Source: Bradyrhizobium arachidis (GTDB lineage Bacteria > Pseudomonadota > Alphaproteobacteria > Rhizobiales > Xanthobacteraceae). From it: DNA of 64,000 nucleotides. Below are positions 1 through 10,212 of the stretch, one piece after another (the stretch's first letter is position 1; each line of letters opens with the position of its first letter). Both the position numbers and the translations under genes were made by a program. The stretch lies in assembly GCF_024758505.1 (NCBI RefSeq), contig NZ_CP077970.1:186001-250000 (forward strand). Direction: 5' to 3'. The notes under the pieces were generated by a model. It did not search any database, was not told the origin of the DNA, and saw nothing but the letters and a program-made list of their open reading frames with translations.

Positions 1-1233
<1,233 letters not shown>

Positions 1234-1350
1234 CGCCAAAGACCCCGATGCTGCCCTGAATTGAATGCTCGCCTTGACTGACGATGTGTCGTTCGACCTT
1301 GCGAAGAGTTTGAGGTTTTGCGGCCCCTTACGAACAGGGTTAACGGAACG

Positions 1351-1836
1351 TTAACGCGTCAAAACAGGAAGCTGGAGCGAGGCGGCCTGCATGCGGCGGT
1401 GGCCGCCGATGGCGCCGACGATCAGCGCCGCGGCATCGCGCGGCGAGAACGTCTTCGAACGCACATAGATGCGATAGTCGGCCGCTCCTTTCTGGGAGAG
1501 ATAGATCACCGGGCCATCGGCGCTCGGCCATCCCGAGATCGCAATCGTGCGCGTCGTCGCGTGGCCCTGACAGGCGCCGGTCTCCGAGGTCGAGGTGTCG
1601 TCGACCAGGGCAAAGTCCGCGGCATCGGCATCGTCGGTGAGCTGCACCCGCACCGTGGCGCGGCTGGGATCGTCGGTGAAGCCGACATGCAGGTCGGCGC
1701 CCCAGGGAACCGAAGCGAGCTCGACCGCTGTCTCGCCGAAGGCAATGCAGGGATGCGATGTCGACCCGACCTCACCGCGCAACACCGCGGCCGCCAGAAG
1801 GGGAACGACCGAAGCCAAGATCTTGAAACGCAACAT
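1351..1836 (-). CDS. Small secreted hypothetical protein (161 aa)
   Basis: The protein starts with a short hydrophobic N-terminus (ILASVVPLLAAAVL) that looks like a signal peptide, so it is probably periplasmic. The rest is a compact domain with two Cys residues (HPCIAF and GACQGH) that could form a disulfide. I recognise no enzymatic motif. It lies about 117 bases upstream of the histidine kinase on the same strand, so the two may be cotranscribed and the protein might modulate the sensor; that link is inference from position only. Confidence 0.7.
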   Translation of the reverse strand: MLRFKILASVVPLLAAAVLRGEVGSTSHPCIAFGETAVELASVPWGADLHVGFTDDPSRATVRVQLTDDADAADFALVDDTSTSETGACQGHATTRTIAISGWPSADGPVIYLSQKGAADYRIYVRSKTFSPRDAAALIVGAIGGHRRMQAASLQLPVLTR

Positions 1837-1936
1837 GACACTCTACTCGCCAAAGCCGGACCGACAGGGCCCGTGCGCTTATGGTTTGCAGAGCGTAAAG
1901 GAAACTCGTTACCGCCGGGTTGATGCCCGGGGATCG

Positions 1937-2214
1937 TCACGCCAACTGGCGCACATCCTCTGCGAGTGCCCGGTAGGACAGGGCTTCGGCCAGATGCAGC
2001 CGGCCGATCGTCCCAGTGCCGTCGAGGTCGGCGAGCGTGCGTGCCACCCGCAGCACGCGGTGATAGCCGCGCGCCGCCTTCGATCTCGCCAGCGACGGAG
2101 GCGATCATCGAGACTTCGAGGAGCTCGCCGGGCGACAGCGGCGGCAGGATCGAGGGCAGGCGTGCCGCCAGCATCGACTTTCCGGCGCCGGGCGCGCCGA
2201 TCATCAGCAGATGA
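1937..2214 (-). pseudogene. Truncated, internally deleted second copy of comM
   Basis: This stretch is a broken paralogue of the intact gene at 3698-5236. Bases 1937-2076 match 3698-3837 (comM stop codon and C-terminus) with about 5 mismatches by eye. Bases 2069-2214 match about 4459-4604 (Walker A region) with about 11 mismatches. The 629 bases between these blocks are missing, and the junction falls on the shared octamer gcgcgccg, which suggests deletion by microhomology. The deletion is out of frame, so no functional ATPase can be made. Homology begins at the comM stop codon and ends abruptly at about 2214. Confidence 0.9.
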
Positions 2215-2536
2215 TTTCGTCAATGGGAATAGTCAGTTTGGGGCTATCCGGGGAACGATGGGGCCCCGGGACTGCACCGGGCCCCTTTGGCCCCGGGCTC
2301 AAAACAGTCGGTTCAAGGGTCGATCACCGCCAGGGGTGCACACACGGCGGACGCCCAGCGCTAACCCAAGGCTTACAACTCCAACTTCAGCACACCGGCT
2401 CAGGCGCAAGGCGACAGGCTGAGCCGCGAACCCGCACTTGACGCCTTGCACACCCTGCAGAGCATTCTAACGCGCAGGCGTCACCGTCGTGCATTTGCCT
2501 GATAACGGCGGGCCTAGTGGCGTTTTTCTGCCATGG
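2215..2536. other. Intergenic stretch without a recognisable gene
   Basis: This 322-base segment lies between the comM remnant and the PAP2-like gene. It holds a G/C-rich self-complementary section at about 2260-2306 built from ggggcccc, cgggcccc and ccccggg blocks. No open frame shows convincing codon use or a recognisable motif. It may be the worn end of inserted DNA, but I see no terminal inverted repeat or transposase remnant. Confidence 0.5.
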
Positions 2537-3358
2537 CTAACCTGCCAGTTGCACAAGAATTTTTCCGAGTGACTGCAAGCTAAGAAACAAATCGGACGCC
2601 TCAATCAAAAACATGAGCACAAGTGCATGGACAATATACATGCGATGCTCAAACAGGATCAGCGTGCGCTCAAACAGCGTCCGCAGGTAGGTGCTGAAGA
2701 GAAGAACGCATGCCAGTCCCCAGACTAGAGAGCCAACGATGTCGGTCGGATAGTGCCACGCAAAGATGACCCGCGGCACTGCTACGACCACGGCGACCCA
2801 GACAAGGCAGAACAGCCCGACCAATCGATTTTCTAAGAAGATCACTGTAGCGAGGGCAAAAAACAGTGTCGAGGTGTCGCTGGGAAACGAGTTTCTACGA
2901 TCCCAATCCCAACTTGGCGCGGCGAAATTCAAAGGAATGGCTGGGTCCAAAAGTGGACGTGTATGGGTGGCAAGATGGAACTGCATCCAGACCGAGAGGA
3001 CCGTCGCCACACAGGTCGCAAGGAACCCGGCCAGCATCCGGCTGCGTCGTTCTCTGCTGTCGTCGGCGAACCACAACGCGCCGAGCGAAAAGAAGACCGG
3101 AAATCCCCTGAACAACGAATTGTTGGCAAGCTGCCACACGTACTGGTGACTTGCGGCGAACGAGTTGAGCCACAGTAGGAGGTCCCGATCCCAAATGCCG
3201 CCAATCGCTTGGCTGAACCTCGCGGAGAAAATCAGAAAACCGAAGACCGCGGCGGCGGCGATGATTAGCGCGGGCACCGCCTTTTTAGTGATTCCGTCCG
3301 CCGAGACCATCGAGCCTGTAGATGTCCCGGCCGGTTGCTTTGCGAGCTTCTCAATCAC
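2537..3358 (-). CDS. PAP2-superfamily membrane phosphatase-like protein with altered motif 2
   Basis: This 273-residue polytopic membrane protein has the PAP2 (type 2 phosphatidic acid phosphatase) layout. Motif 1 is weakly kept (HTRP). Motif 2 reads SFPSDTST where the family has PSGH or PSDH. Motif 3 keeps Arg, His and Asp in PRVIFAWHYPTD. The nucleophile-type His of motif 3 is present, but the His of motif 2, usually a general acid, is Thr, so activity is uncertain. A GTG at 3358 opens the frame; an ATG at 3310 is an alternative start. Codon use and base composition look less GC-biased than in its neighbours, and the gene is flanked by two comM copies, which fits acquired DNA. Confidence 0.8.
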   Translation of the reverse strand: MIEKLAKQPAGTSTGSMVSADGITKKAVPALIIAAAAVFGFLIFSARFSQAIGGIWDRDLLLWLNSFAASHQYVWQLANNSLFRGFPVFFSLGALWFADDSRERRSRMLAGFLATCVATVLSVWMQFHLATHTRPLLDPAIPLNFAAPSWDWDRRNSFPSDTSTLFFALATVIFLENRLVGLFCLVWVAVVVAVPRVIFAWHYPTDIVGSLVWGLACVLLFSTYLRTLFERTLILFEHRMYIVHALVLMFLIEASDLFLSLQSLGKILVQLAG

Positions 3359-3697
3359 GGATCAACCTTTGCTCAGGTTAACCCTGAAAATGCTTGGTAG
3401 AAATTAAATCTTAGGAGCAGGTGATTTTTTCAATGGCAAATCACATGCGCTGCTGCATGCCGCGCGGTGAAGCTATGCTCTCTTTGGGTCCCATATCGAC
3501 CCATGGGACCCTTTTTGGCGCGTTCGCTGAAGCGATTTCAGTTCCTCGACTTAAAGGGCTGCCGCCTCCGCTGCCCAGTGTATTGGCGCCTGCGATGATC
3601 GATATTCTGCGTGCACACGCGCCTGCTCACTTCGTAACGGCAACTGTGTTGCGAACTGTGGCGCCGAAGGAAGTGGTTAGCGATTCCGATCGCCAGC
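3359..3697. other. Gene-free stretch upstream of the PAP2-like gene
   Basis: This 339-base segment separates the PAP2-like gene from the comM stop codon. It probably holds the promoter of the leftward gene. It is comparatively AT-rich at its left end and contains one strong rightward hairpin (3486-3516). A rightward frame begins at the GTG at 3421 after an AGGAG-like sequence, but it runs through the hairpin into antisense comM, and I do not call it a gene. Confidence 0.5.
3486..3516 (+). terminator. Orphan intrinsic terminator
   Basis: A perfect 9-bp stem (gggtcccat with atgggaccc, loop of 8) is followed at once by five T residues on the plus strand, which is the form of a Rho-independent terminator. 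No plus-strand gene lies upstream of it, so it may end an unannotated small RNA or be a relic of inserted DNA. Confidence 0.6.
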
Positions 3698-5236
3698 TCA
3701 CGCCAACTGGCGCACATCCTCTGCGAGTGCCCGGTAGGACAGGGCTTCGGCGAGATGCAGCCGGCCGATCTTCTCAGTGCCGTCGAGGTCGGCGAGTGTG
3801 CGCGCCACCCGCAGCACGCGGTGATAGCCGCGCGCCGACAGCCGCATGCTCTCGGCCGCATCGCGCAGCAGTTTTGCGCCTTGCGCATCGGGCTTTGCGA
3901 TCTCTTCGAGCACGGACGCCGGCGCCTCGGCATTGGTGCGGATCTGCGGCAGGCCGGCAGCCTGATAGCGCGCGAGCTGGACGTCGCGCGCCGCCGCCAC
4001 GCGCGCGGCGACCTCAGCAGAACCTTCCGCCGCCGGCGGCAGGATCAGATCGGCCGCCGTCACGGCGGGCACCTCGATGCGCAGATCGATGCGATCCATC
4101 AGCGGGCCCGAGATGCGCGCCTGATAATCCGACGTGCAGCGATCGATACGGCCGCGCTTGCAGGCATAGCCGGGCTCGAACGCATTGCCGCAGCGGCAGG
4201 GATTCATCGCCGCGACCAGCATGAAGCGGGCAGGGTAGGTGACGCGGTGATTGGCGCGGGAGACCGAGACCTCGCCGTTCTCCAGCGGCTGGCGCAAGGA
4301 GTCCAGCACGCGCGGATCGAACTCCGGCAATTCGTCGAGGAACAGCACGCCCTGATGCGCGAGCGAGATCTCGCCGGGTTTTGCGCGTGCGCCGCCGCCG
4401 GTCAGCGCCGCCATGCTCGCGGAATGATGCGGTGAGCGGAACGGCCGCTGCGCGGTCAGCGCGCCGCCTTCGATCTCGCCGGCCACGGAGGCGATCATCG
4501 AGACTTCGAGCAGCTCGGCCGGCGACAGCGGCGGCAGGATCGAGGGCAGGCGGGCCGCCAGCATAGACTTGCCGGCGCCCGGTGCGCCGATCATCAGCAA
4601 ATGATGCCCGCCGGCGGCCGCGATCTCGAGCGCGCGCTTGGCGCTCTCCTGGCCCTTGATGTCACGCAGGTCGAGCGAAGAGGCCGACGCCTCGTGCACC
4701 TTCGGCGCTGGCCGCGACAGCACCTGCGTGCCCTTGAAATGGTTGGCGATCTGGATCAGCGAACTTGCCGCGACGATCTGGATGTCCGGGCTCGCCCAGG
4801 CCGCCTCCGAGCCGCAGGAAGCGGGACAGATCAACCCTTCCTCGCGCGCATTGGCCCCGATCGCGGCCGGCAGCACGCCCGCGACAGGCGCGATCGAGCC
4901 GTCGAGCCCGAGCTCGCCAAGCACCGTAAAACCCGTGAGCGCGTCCGGCGGCATCGCCCCGATCGCGGCCATCAGGCCGAGCGCGATCGGCAGGTCGTAA
5001 TGGCTGCCTTCCTTGGGCAGATCGGCCGGGGCCAGATTGACGATGATGCGCCGGGCGGGCAGCGCGAGCCCTGAGGCGATCAGCGCCGAGCGGACCCGCT
5101 CCCGCGCCTCCGACACCGCCTTGTCCGGCAGGCCGACGATGATGAAGGCCGGCAGGCCAGGCGCGACCTGGACCTGCACGTCGACCGCGCGGGCCTCGAT
5201 TCCCTCAAAAGCGACGGTAGAAACGCGCTGAACCAT
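3698..5236 (-). CDS. comM: ComM/YifB family Mg-chelatase-like AAA ATPase
   Basis: This full-length (512 aa) protein is of the YifB/ComM family, which in naturally transformable bacteria acts as a hexameric helicase promoting branch migration during DNA uptake recombination. It has an N-terminal ribosomal-S5-like ChlI domain (MVQRVSTVAFEGIEARAVDV onward), a Walker A (GAPGAGKSMLA) near residue 220, a Walker B-like VLFLDELPEF, and the C-terminal Mg-chelatase region with a Cys cluster (NPCRCGN). The ATG at 5236 is well placed. Its 3' end is duplicated at 1937-2214, so the present gene may be a recombinant allele. Confidence 0.95.
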   Translation of the reverse strand: MVQRVSTVAFEGIEARAVDVQVQVAPGLPAFIIVGLPDKAVSEARERVRSALIASGLALPARRIIVNLAPADLPKEGSHYDLPIALGLMAAIGAMPPDALTGFTVLGELGLDGSIAPVAGVLPAAIGANAREEGLICPASCGSEAAWASPDIQIVAASSLIQIANHFKGTQVLSRPAPKVHEASASSLDLRDIKGQESAKRALEIAAAGGHHLLMIGAPGAGKSMLAARLPSILPPLSPAELLEVSMIASVAGEIEGGALTAQRPFRSPHHSASMAALTGGGARAKPGEISLAHQGVLFLDELPEFDPRVLDSLRQPLENGEVSVSRANHRVTYPARFMLVAAMNPCRCGNAFEPGYACKRGRIDRCTSDYQARISGPLMDRIDLRIEVPAVTAADLILPPAAEGSAEVAARVAAARDVQLARYQAAGLPQIRTNAEAPASVLEEIAKPDAQGAKLLRDAAESMRLSARGYHRVLRVARTLADLDGTEKIGRLHLAEALSYRALAEDVRQLA

Positions 5237-5465
5237 TCAGCCCCCTGGTGCAATCAAGGGTAGCGGAGTTGGGTTGCTTTGGCAAGAACATTACGGGAAC
5301 ATTGTCGTGGCGCCCGGCAAGTCCTAACGGAAAGTAAAGCGGATGCGGACATTAAGCCTCGATTAAGCGTCGACTACGCCTCGAATGCCGCCGGTTCTGC
5401 TCAGCACATCCCAACACATGTCCGCTACAGATGAAGGTGCGGGATGGGCCGTGTTCTAACAGCGA

Positions 5466-5720
5466 ATGGTCGAAATGCTTGCAAATCGCCGGAGAAGCGA
5501 ACGTCGGGTGTGCAGCCGGCTCGCCAAGATTCATTTTGGGGCGGGCTCGTTGCCGCGCGATTGCACGGTCACCGATATTTCGGACGGGGGCGTGAAAGTG
5601 GTGGCGGAGTTTCTTGAGGTGCCGCCGCAATTCACGATCATCTTTGCGCCCGATTACAGCCGGCAATGCCGTCTGCGCTGGCGCATCGGCTGCGAATTCG
5701 GTGCTGAATTCACCGATTGA
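5466..5720 (+). CDS. PilZ domain protein (84 aa)
   Basis: This is a single-domain PilZ protein. It has the arginine-rich N-terminal motif (RRSERRVCSRL) and the DISDGG turn that together bind cyclic-di-GMP in this family. It lies just upstream of a TadD-like gene and convergent to the cpa pilus genes, so control of surface attachment is a reasonable guess. The gene is simply sized for a lone PilZ domain, with no linked output domain. Confidence 0.85.
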   Translation: MVEMLANRRRSERRVCSRLAKIHFGAGSLPRDCTVTDISDGGVKVVAEFLEVPPQFTIIFAPDYSRQCRLRWRIGCEFGAEFTD

Positions 5721-5793
5721 GGCGCTCCTTAACGGGAATTTAGCGTTAATAGGGAAGCATCTCTGATCAGTCGCCGACAGTAGATCAGAGTAT

Positions 5794-6591
5794 ATGTCCC
5801 AGCGTTTGTTCCGTTCGTCTTCCCCGGCGAGAGTTTTACTGCCCGCGCTCCTGGTGCTGGGTCTGTGCGGCTGCCAGACCGCCGGGTTAGAGGACGTCAC
5901 CGGCGCGCTGGGCAGCAAACCGGAAAAGTCGCGGGCGGCTGAGGCCAGAGCCGAGGCCAGATCTGAGGCTAGGTCCGATCTCGATGGCTTGCGTGAACGC
6001 TATCGCGCCAAGCAGGGCGATCCCGAGATCGCGCTCGCCTATGGCAAGGCGCTGCGCGACACCGGCCAGCGCTCGCAGGCGGTCGCCGTGCTCGAGCAGG
6101 CCGTGCTCGGCCATTCCGGCAACAGGGCGCTGCTTGCAGCCTACGGCCGCGCGCTCGCCGACAACGGCAATTTCCAGCAAGCCTTCGACGTGCTGACCAA
6201 GGCACATTCGCCCGAGGATCCCGACTGGCACATCCTGTCCGCTCAGGGCGCTGTGCTGGATCAGATGGGACGCAACGAGGAAGCGCAGCAATACTATGCC
6301 AGCGCGCTGAAGATCAGGCCCGACGAGCCGTCGGTGCTGTCGAACCTCGGCCTGTCCTACGTGCTGCAGAACAACCTGCCCAAGGCCGAACAGACGCTAG
6401 GCCGCGCCTATCAGCGCAATCCGAGCGATGCGCGGGTCCGTGCCAATCTCGCGCTCGTACTGGGACTGCAGGGCCGTCAGGCCGAGGCCGAAATCCTCGT
6501 GAAGGCGGATCTACCCCCTGACGAAGCCGCGGCCAAGGTCAACGCACTGCGCGAGATGCTGTCGAAGAAGCAGCAGCGGGCAGACAAATAA
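5794..6591 (+). CDS. tadD: TadD-like TPR lipoprotein
   Basis: This 265-residue protein has a signal peptide ending in a lipobox (LGLCGC, lipidated Cys near residue 27), an Ala/Arg/Glu-rich linker, then four to five tetratricopeptide repeats (for example DPEIALAYGKALRDTGQ and PSVLSNLGLSYVLQNN). In Tad systems, TadD is the TPR pilotin-like lipoprotein that helps assemble the secretin. It is convergent with cpaE (29 bases between stop codons), which supports a role in the same Flp pilus machine. A general TPR lipoprotein is the alternative. Confidence 0.8.
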   Translation: MSQRLFRSSSPARVLLPALLVLGLCGCQTAGLEDVTGALGSKPEKSRAAEARAEARSEARSDLDGLRERYRAKQGDPEIALAYGKALRDTGQRSQAVAVLEQAVLGHSGNRALLAAYGRALADNGNFQQAFDVLTKAHSPEDPDWHILSAQGAVLDQMGRNEEAQQYYASALKIRPDEPSVLSNLGLSYVLQNNLPKAEQTLGRAYQRNPSDARVRANLALVLGLQGRQAEAEILVKADLPPDEAAAKVNALREMLSKKQQRADK

Positions 6592-6620
6592 TCTGCCGCA
6601 CATCTTTCATGAAATGAAGC

Positions 6621-7913
6621 TTACGACGCTTTGCGATGCGGCGCGCTCTCGCGCCGTGCGGTCCTGGCCTTCAGCTTCTTCAGGAGCGGACCGAGCAGCG
6701 AGCGCTTCGGCTTCCTCACCTCGCCGCGTCCGGCGAGCCGGTTGGCGATGTCCTGGAACGTCTCGGTGATGCGGTGGCTCTTGGAGATCTCCGCGATCAT
6801 CTGGCCGTTATTGGCCGCCGTCGAGAACAGCTTTGAATCGAACGGAATCACCGCGATCGGCTGGCTCTCCATGGTCTTGGCAAAGGCCTTGACCTCGATC
6901 TCCTGGCGCTTGTGCATGCCGACCTGGTTGATGCAATAGAGCGGCGGGCGGTCGTTGGGCCGCGCGGCCTTCAGCACGCCGAGCATGTTCTTGGTGTTGC
7001 GCAGATTCGCGAGATCGGGCTCCGCCACGATCAAGATGTCGTCGGCGCTGACCAGCGCGCGCCGCGTCCATGCCGACCATTGATGGGGCACGTCGAGCAC
7101 GATGCAGGGCGTCGTCATGCGCAGCGTGTCGAACACGGCGTCGAACGCTTCGGCGCCGAAATCATAGACGCGGTCGAGCGTCGCGGGCGCCGCGAGCAGA
7201 CTGAGGCGATCGGTGCATTTGGCGAGCAGGCGCTCCAGCAGCGCGGTGTCCGGCCGATCCTGCGACAGCACGGCATTGGCGATGCCTTGCAGCGGATCCT
7301 GGTTGTAGTCGAGGCCGGCGGTGCCGAAGGCGAGGTCGAGATCGATCACGACCGAATCGAGCGAGAGGTCGCGCGCGATCGTCCAGGCGACATTGTGCGC
7401 GACGGTCGACGAGCCGACGCCGCCCTTGGCGCCGACCACTGCGATGACGCGGCCCGTGATGATGGCCTCAGAGGCTGAGAACAGGCTGCAGATCGAGCGC
7501 ACCACGTCGATGGTCTCGACCGGCCCGACCACATAGTCGTTGACGCCGCGGCGCACCAGCTCGCGATAGGGCGCCGTGTCGTTGGGATTGCCGATCACGA
7601 CCACGCGCGTGCCCGGATCGCAGACGCCGGCGAGATCGTCGAGGCCTTCGAGGATGTCGCGCGTGCCGTCGGATTCGATCACGATGACGTTCGGCGTCGG
7701 CATCGTCTCATAGGCTTCGATCGCCGCGGCAAGGCCGCCGTCCTTGGCGGTCAGATGCGCCTTGGCAAGGCGACGATCCTCGCCGGCCGCCGTGATGGCG
7801 GCGAGCGTTTTTTCAGTCTCGCAATAGGCCTGCACCGAAATGCGCGGGACCGGCGCGATGTGTTCCTCGGGGTGCCTGATATCGTCGGCTTCTTCGTCGT
7901 GGCCGCTCATCAT
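6621..7913 (-). CDS. cpaE: CpaE/TadZ pilus-localisation ATPase
   Basis: This 430-residue protein has an atypical receiver-like N-terminal domain (about residues 25-145) and a MinD/ParA-type ATPase domain with a deviant Walker A (VVGAKGGVGSSTVAHNVAW). TadZ/CpaE proteins localise the Tad pilus machine to the pole. The start codon overlaps the cpaD stop (ATGA), showing translational coupling. A basic C-terminal tail (residues 400-430) is rich in Arg and Lys. The gene is the last of the cpaBCDE set; the ATPase CpaF and TadB/TadC that usually follow are absent. Confidence 0.93.
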   Translation of the reverse strand: MMSGHDEEADDIRHPEEHIAPVPRISVQAYCETEKTLAAITAAGEDRRLAKAHLTAKDGGLAAAIEAYETMPTPNVIVIESDGTRDILEGLDDLAGVCDPGTRVVVIGNPNDTAPYRELVRRGVNDYVVGPVETIDVVRSICSLFSASEAIITGRVIAVVGAKGGVGSSTVAHNVAWTIARDLSLDSVVIDLDLAFGTAGLDYNQDPLQGIANAVLSQDRPDTALLERLLAKCTDRLSLLAAPATLDRVYDFGAEAFDAVFDTLRMTTPCIVLDVPHQWSAWTRRALVSADDILIVAEPDLANLRNTKNMLGVLKAARPNDRPPLYCINQVGMHKRQEIEVKAFAKTMESQPIAVIPFDSKLFSTAANNGQMIAEISKSHRITETFQDIANRLAGRGEVRKPKRSLLGPLLKKLKARTARRESAPHRKAS

Positions 7914-8644
7914 TTGCCTGTGTCGCTGAGTTTGGCCTTGTCGGCTTCGGGATAGGTGGTCGTGGTGGAGACGCCCTTGCGGTACTTGTCGTAGGCGATG
8001 GAACGCCGCGCGGTGTAGGCCGGCGTTTCAGCCCGCGGCTGCTCGAGATCGGCGGGGTTGTCGATCATCGCGGCGAGATTGCGCTGCGAGGCACAGCCGA
8101 GATTGAAGTAGGGTCGGTTCTCGTTGTAGCCGGGGTCGAGGATCGACGGACCCATGTCCTCGGGCCATAGCCCGCAGGGACCGGCCACCGCGGCGATCCT
8201 GGAATAGCTGAGCCGAATGGTCGGCAGCAGGCCGGGATCCTCGGGTCGATAGGGGCGCTGGACGACCGCGCGGGACGGCACGCCGCCGGCGGCGAGTACC
8301 GAGCGGATTTCACGATAGGCCGATGCGGCAGCACGCGCGTTCGCTGTATCGACGGGCACGTCGACGATGACGGACCCGGTGCCTTCGCGGACCCAATCGC
8401 GTGCGATGCCCGTGACGTCGGCGTGCTGCGCCGCCGACAGGCCGCCGCGCGACTGGCCGACGAAGATCACGATCGAGCGCTTGGCTTCCTGCACCGCGAT
8501 CGGGTGGCGCAGGCGATAATCGGTCGGCACCGACTGGGTGACGACCTCCTCGGTGTAGGTGCAGGCGCCAAGCGCGACGGAGAGCCCCATCAGCACGCCG
8601 GCGAGGCGCAATCTGTTGCGGTAATCGACCGGTCGATTCGTCAT
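7910..8644 (-). CDS. cpaD: CpaD pilus assembly lipoprotein
   Basis: This 244-residue protein carries a lipoprotein signal (VALGAC, Cys near residue 28) and the family features SIVIFVGQSRGGL and GPCGLWPEDMGPS. CpaD is an outer-membrane-associated lipoprotein of alphaproteobacterial Tad/Flp pilus systems, thought to support the secretin. It lies between cpaC (32 bases upstream) and cpaE (4-base overlap), in the standard cpa order. Confidence 0.93.
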   Translation of the reverse strand: MTNRPVDYRNRLRLAGVLMGLSVALGACTYTEEVVTQSVPTDYRLRHPIAVQEAKRSIVIFVGQSRGGLSAAQHADVTGIARDWVREGTGSVIVDVPVDTANARAAASAYREIRSVLAAGGVPSRAVVQRPYRPEDPGLLPTIRLSYSRIAAVAGPCGLWPEDMGPSILDPGYNENRPYFNLGCASQRNLAAMIDNPADLEQPRAETPAYTARRSIAYDKYRKGVSTTTTYPEADKAKLSDTGK

Positions 8645-8676
8645 CGCTTCATCCCCCTCGTGTTGAAGCTTCGTTC

Positions 8677-10212
8677 TCAGTCGATGATGAAGCCGAAATC
8701 GCCCTGGACCCCGGTCACGGGATCGACGCGACGTGAGGCAAGGCCGTAAAGGCGATTGATGCGGCCGAGCAGGGCCGACTGCGCATCGGAGGCCGGCGCG
8801 AACCCGTCATCGGGACGCGACAGCTCCTTCTGCGCCACCGCGCGCACGACATAGGGCGTGACGATCACCATCAGCTCGGTCTCGTTGTTCACATAGTCCT
8901 GGCTGCGGAATAGCGCGCCGAGGATCGGGATCTGGTCGACGCCGGGAAGTCCGTTGATCGCCTGCCGCGTCTGCTGCTGAATCAGGCCGGCCATCGCCAT
9001 CGAGCCGCCGGAGGGAATCTCCAGCGTGGTCTCGGCGCGGCGGGTCTGGATCGACGGGATGGTGATCGAGTTGGTCGAGCTCGCGCTGATCGCCTGCGAC
9101 ACCGTGATCGAGTGCTGGTTCGACAGCTCCGACACTTCGGTCATCACGCGCAGGCTGATGCGGCCTTCGCTGAGCACCACCGGCGTGAAGTTGAGCGAGA
9201 TGCCGAACTTCTTGAACGAGATCTGCGTGGTACAGACGTGGGTGGTGGGATCGCAGGAATAGCCTGCCGGAATCGGGAATTCGCCGCCCGCGATGAAGGT
9301 CGCGGCTTCGCCAGAGATCGCGGTCAGGTTCGGCTCGGCCAGCGTCCTCACCACGCCCGCGCTTTCCATCGCGCGCATCGTCGCGGTCACCGTCGGCAGG
9401 CCCTTGGCGACAGCGGACGCGGTCAGCGCGTTGCCGGCCACCAGCGGCACGCCGGACGCCGTGAACGGGTTGGAGTTGTTGAAATTCACCACCGCCGTGC
9501 CGGCATTCATGCTGGCAGAGAGGTCGATGCCCATCTGCTTGACGATGTCGCGCCGAACCTCGGCAACGACCACCTTCAGCATCACCTGGTCGCGGCCACG
9601 CACGATGATGTTGTTGACGACCTTGTCGGCACCGCCGACGAGCTTTGCCGCGACGTCCCCGGCCTGCTGCGCCTCGACCGGGCTCGATACAGAGCCGGTC
9701 AGCATCACGCTGTCGCCGACGCCCTCGATCTGAATGCCCGGCAGCGACTGCCGGAGTGCGGCGCGCACGCCGTTGAGATCGCGCTTCACCGCGATGTCGT
9801 AGGAGGCGACCTGCTGGCCGTCGGCGCCGAAGAACACGACGTTGGTCTGTCCGACCGCGCCGCCGATGATGTAGGCGCGCTGCGCCGAGCGGATCACGGC
9901 ATTGGCGACCTTGGGATCGGCCACCAGCACGTCCTTGACGTCGCGCGGCAGGTCGATGACGACGGATTTGCCGACGCCGAGCGCGAGGAAGCGCGTCCGC
10001 ACCGACGCAGTGGTCGAAACGGGTGAGAGGCCGAGATCAGTCGCCTGCGCCGGCGTCTGTTCGCCGACGCTTGCTTCGGCACCGATCGCCGCCGGCGATC
10101 CGGCGACGACACCGAGCATCAGCATGGCCCCCGTCCACAATGAGCGCGCGCGATCCCCCCGGATCCGCATCGCGCCCTGATGTCCCCCAGTCTTCATCTC
10201 AACTATCCCCAT
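8677..10212 (-). CDS. cpaC: CpaC/RcpA outer-membrane secretin
   Basis: This protein of about 511 residues forms the outer-membrane pore of the Tad pilus. It has a signal sequence (residues 25-45), an N-terminal pilus-assembly domain (VIDLPRDVKDVLVADPKVANAV), a BON-like region and the C-terminal secretin domain (IPILGALFRSQDYVNNETELMV region). The ATG at 10212 overlaps the cpaB stop as TGATG; GTG at 10215 and ATGs at 10197 and 10170 are alternatives. The coupling fits the cpaBC operon order. Confidence 0.93.
   Translation of the reverse strand: MGIVEMKTGGHQGAMRIRGDRARSLWTGAMLMLGVVAGSPAAIGAEASVGEQTPAQATDLGLSPVSTTASVRTRFLALGVGKSVVIDLPRDVKDVLVADPKVANAVIRSAQRAYIIGGAVGQTNVVFFGADGQQVASYDIAVKRDLNGVRAALRQSLPGIQIEGVGDSVMLTGSVSSPVEAQQAGDVAAKLVGGADKVVNNIIVRGRDQVMLKVVVAEVRRDIVKQMGIDLSASMNAGTAVVNFNNSNPFTASGVPLVAGNALTASAVAKGLPTVTATMRAMESAGVVRTLAEPNLTAISGEAATFIAGGEFPIPAGYSCDPTTHVCTTQISFKKFGISLNFTPVVLSEGRISLRVMTEVSELSNQHSITVSQAISASSTNSITIPSIQTRRAETTLEIPSGGSMAMAGLIQQQTRQAINGLPGVDQIPILGALFRSQDYVNNETELMVIVTPYVVRAVAQKELSRPDDGFAPASDAQSALLGRINRLYGLASRRVDPVTGVQGDFGFIID

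Noticed and set aside
2215..2536. Transposase or integrase remnant beside the comM fragment
   Set aside because: No motif, terminal inverted repeat or target duplication was recognisable by eye.
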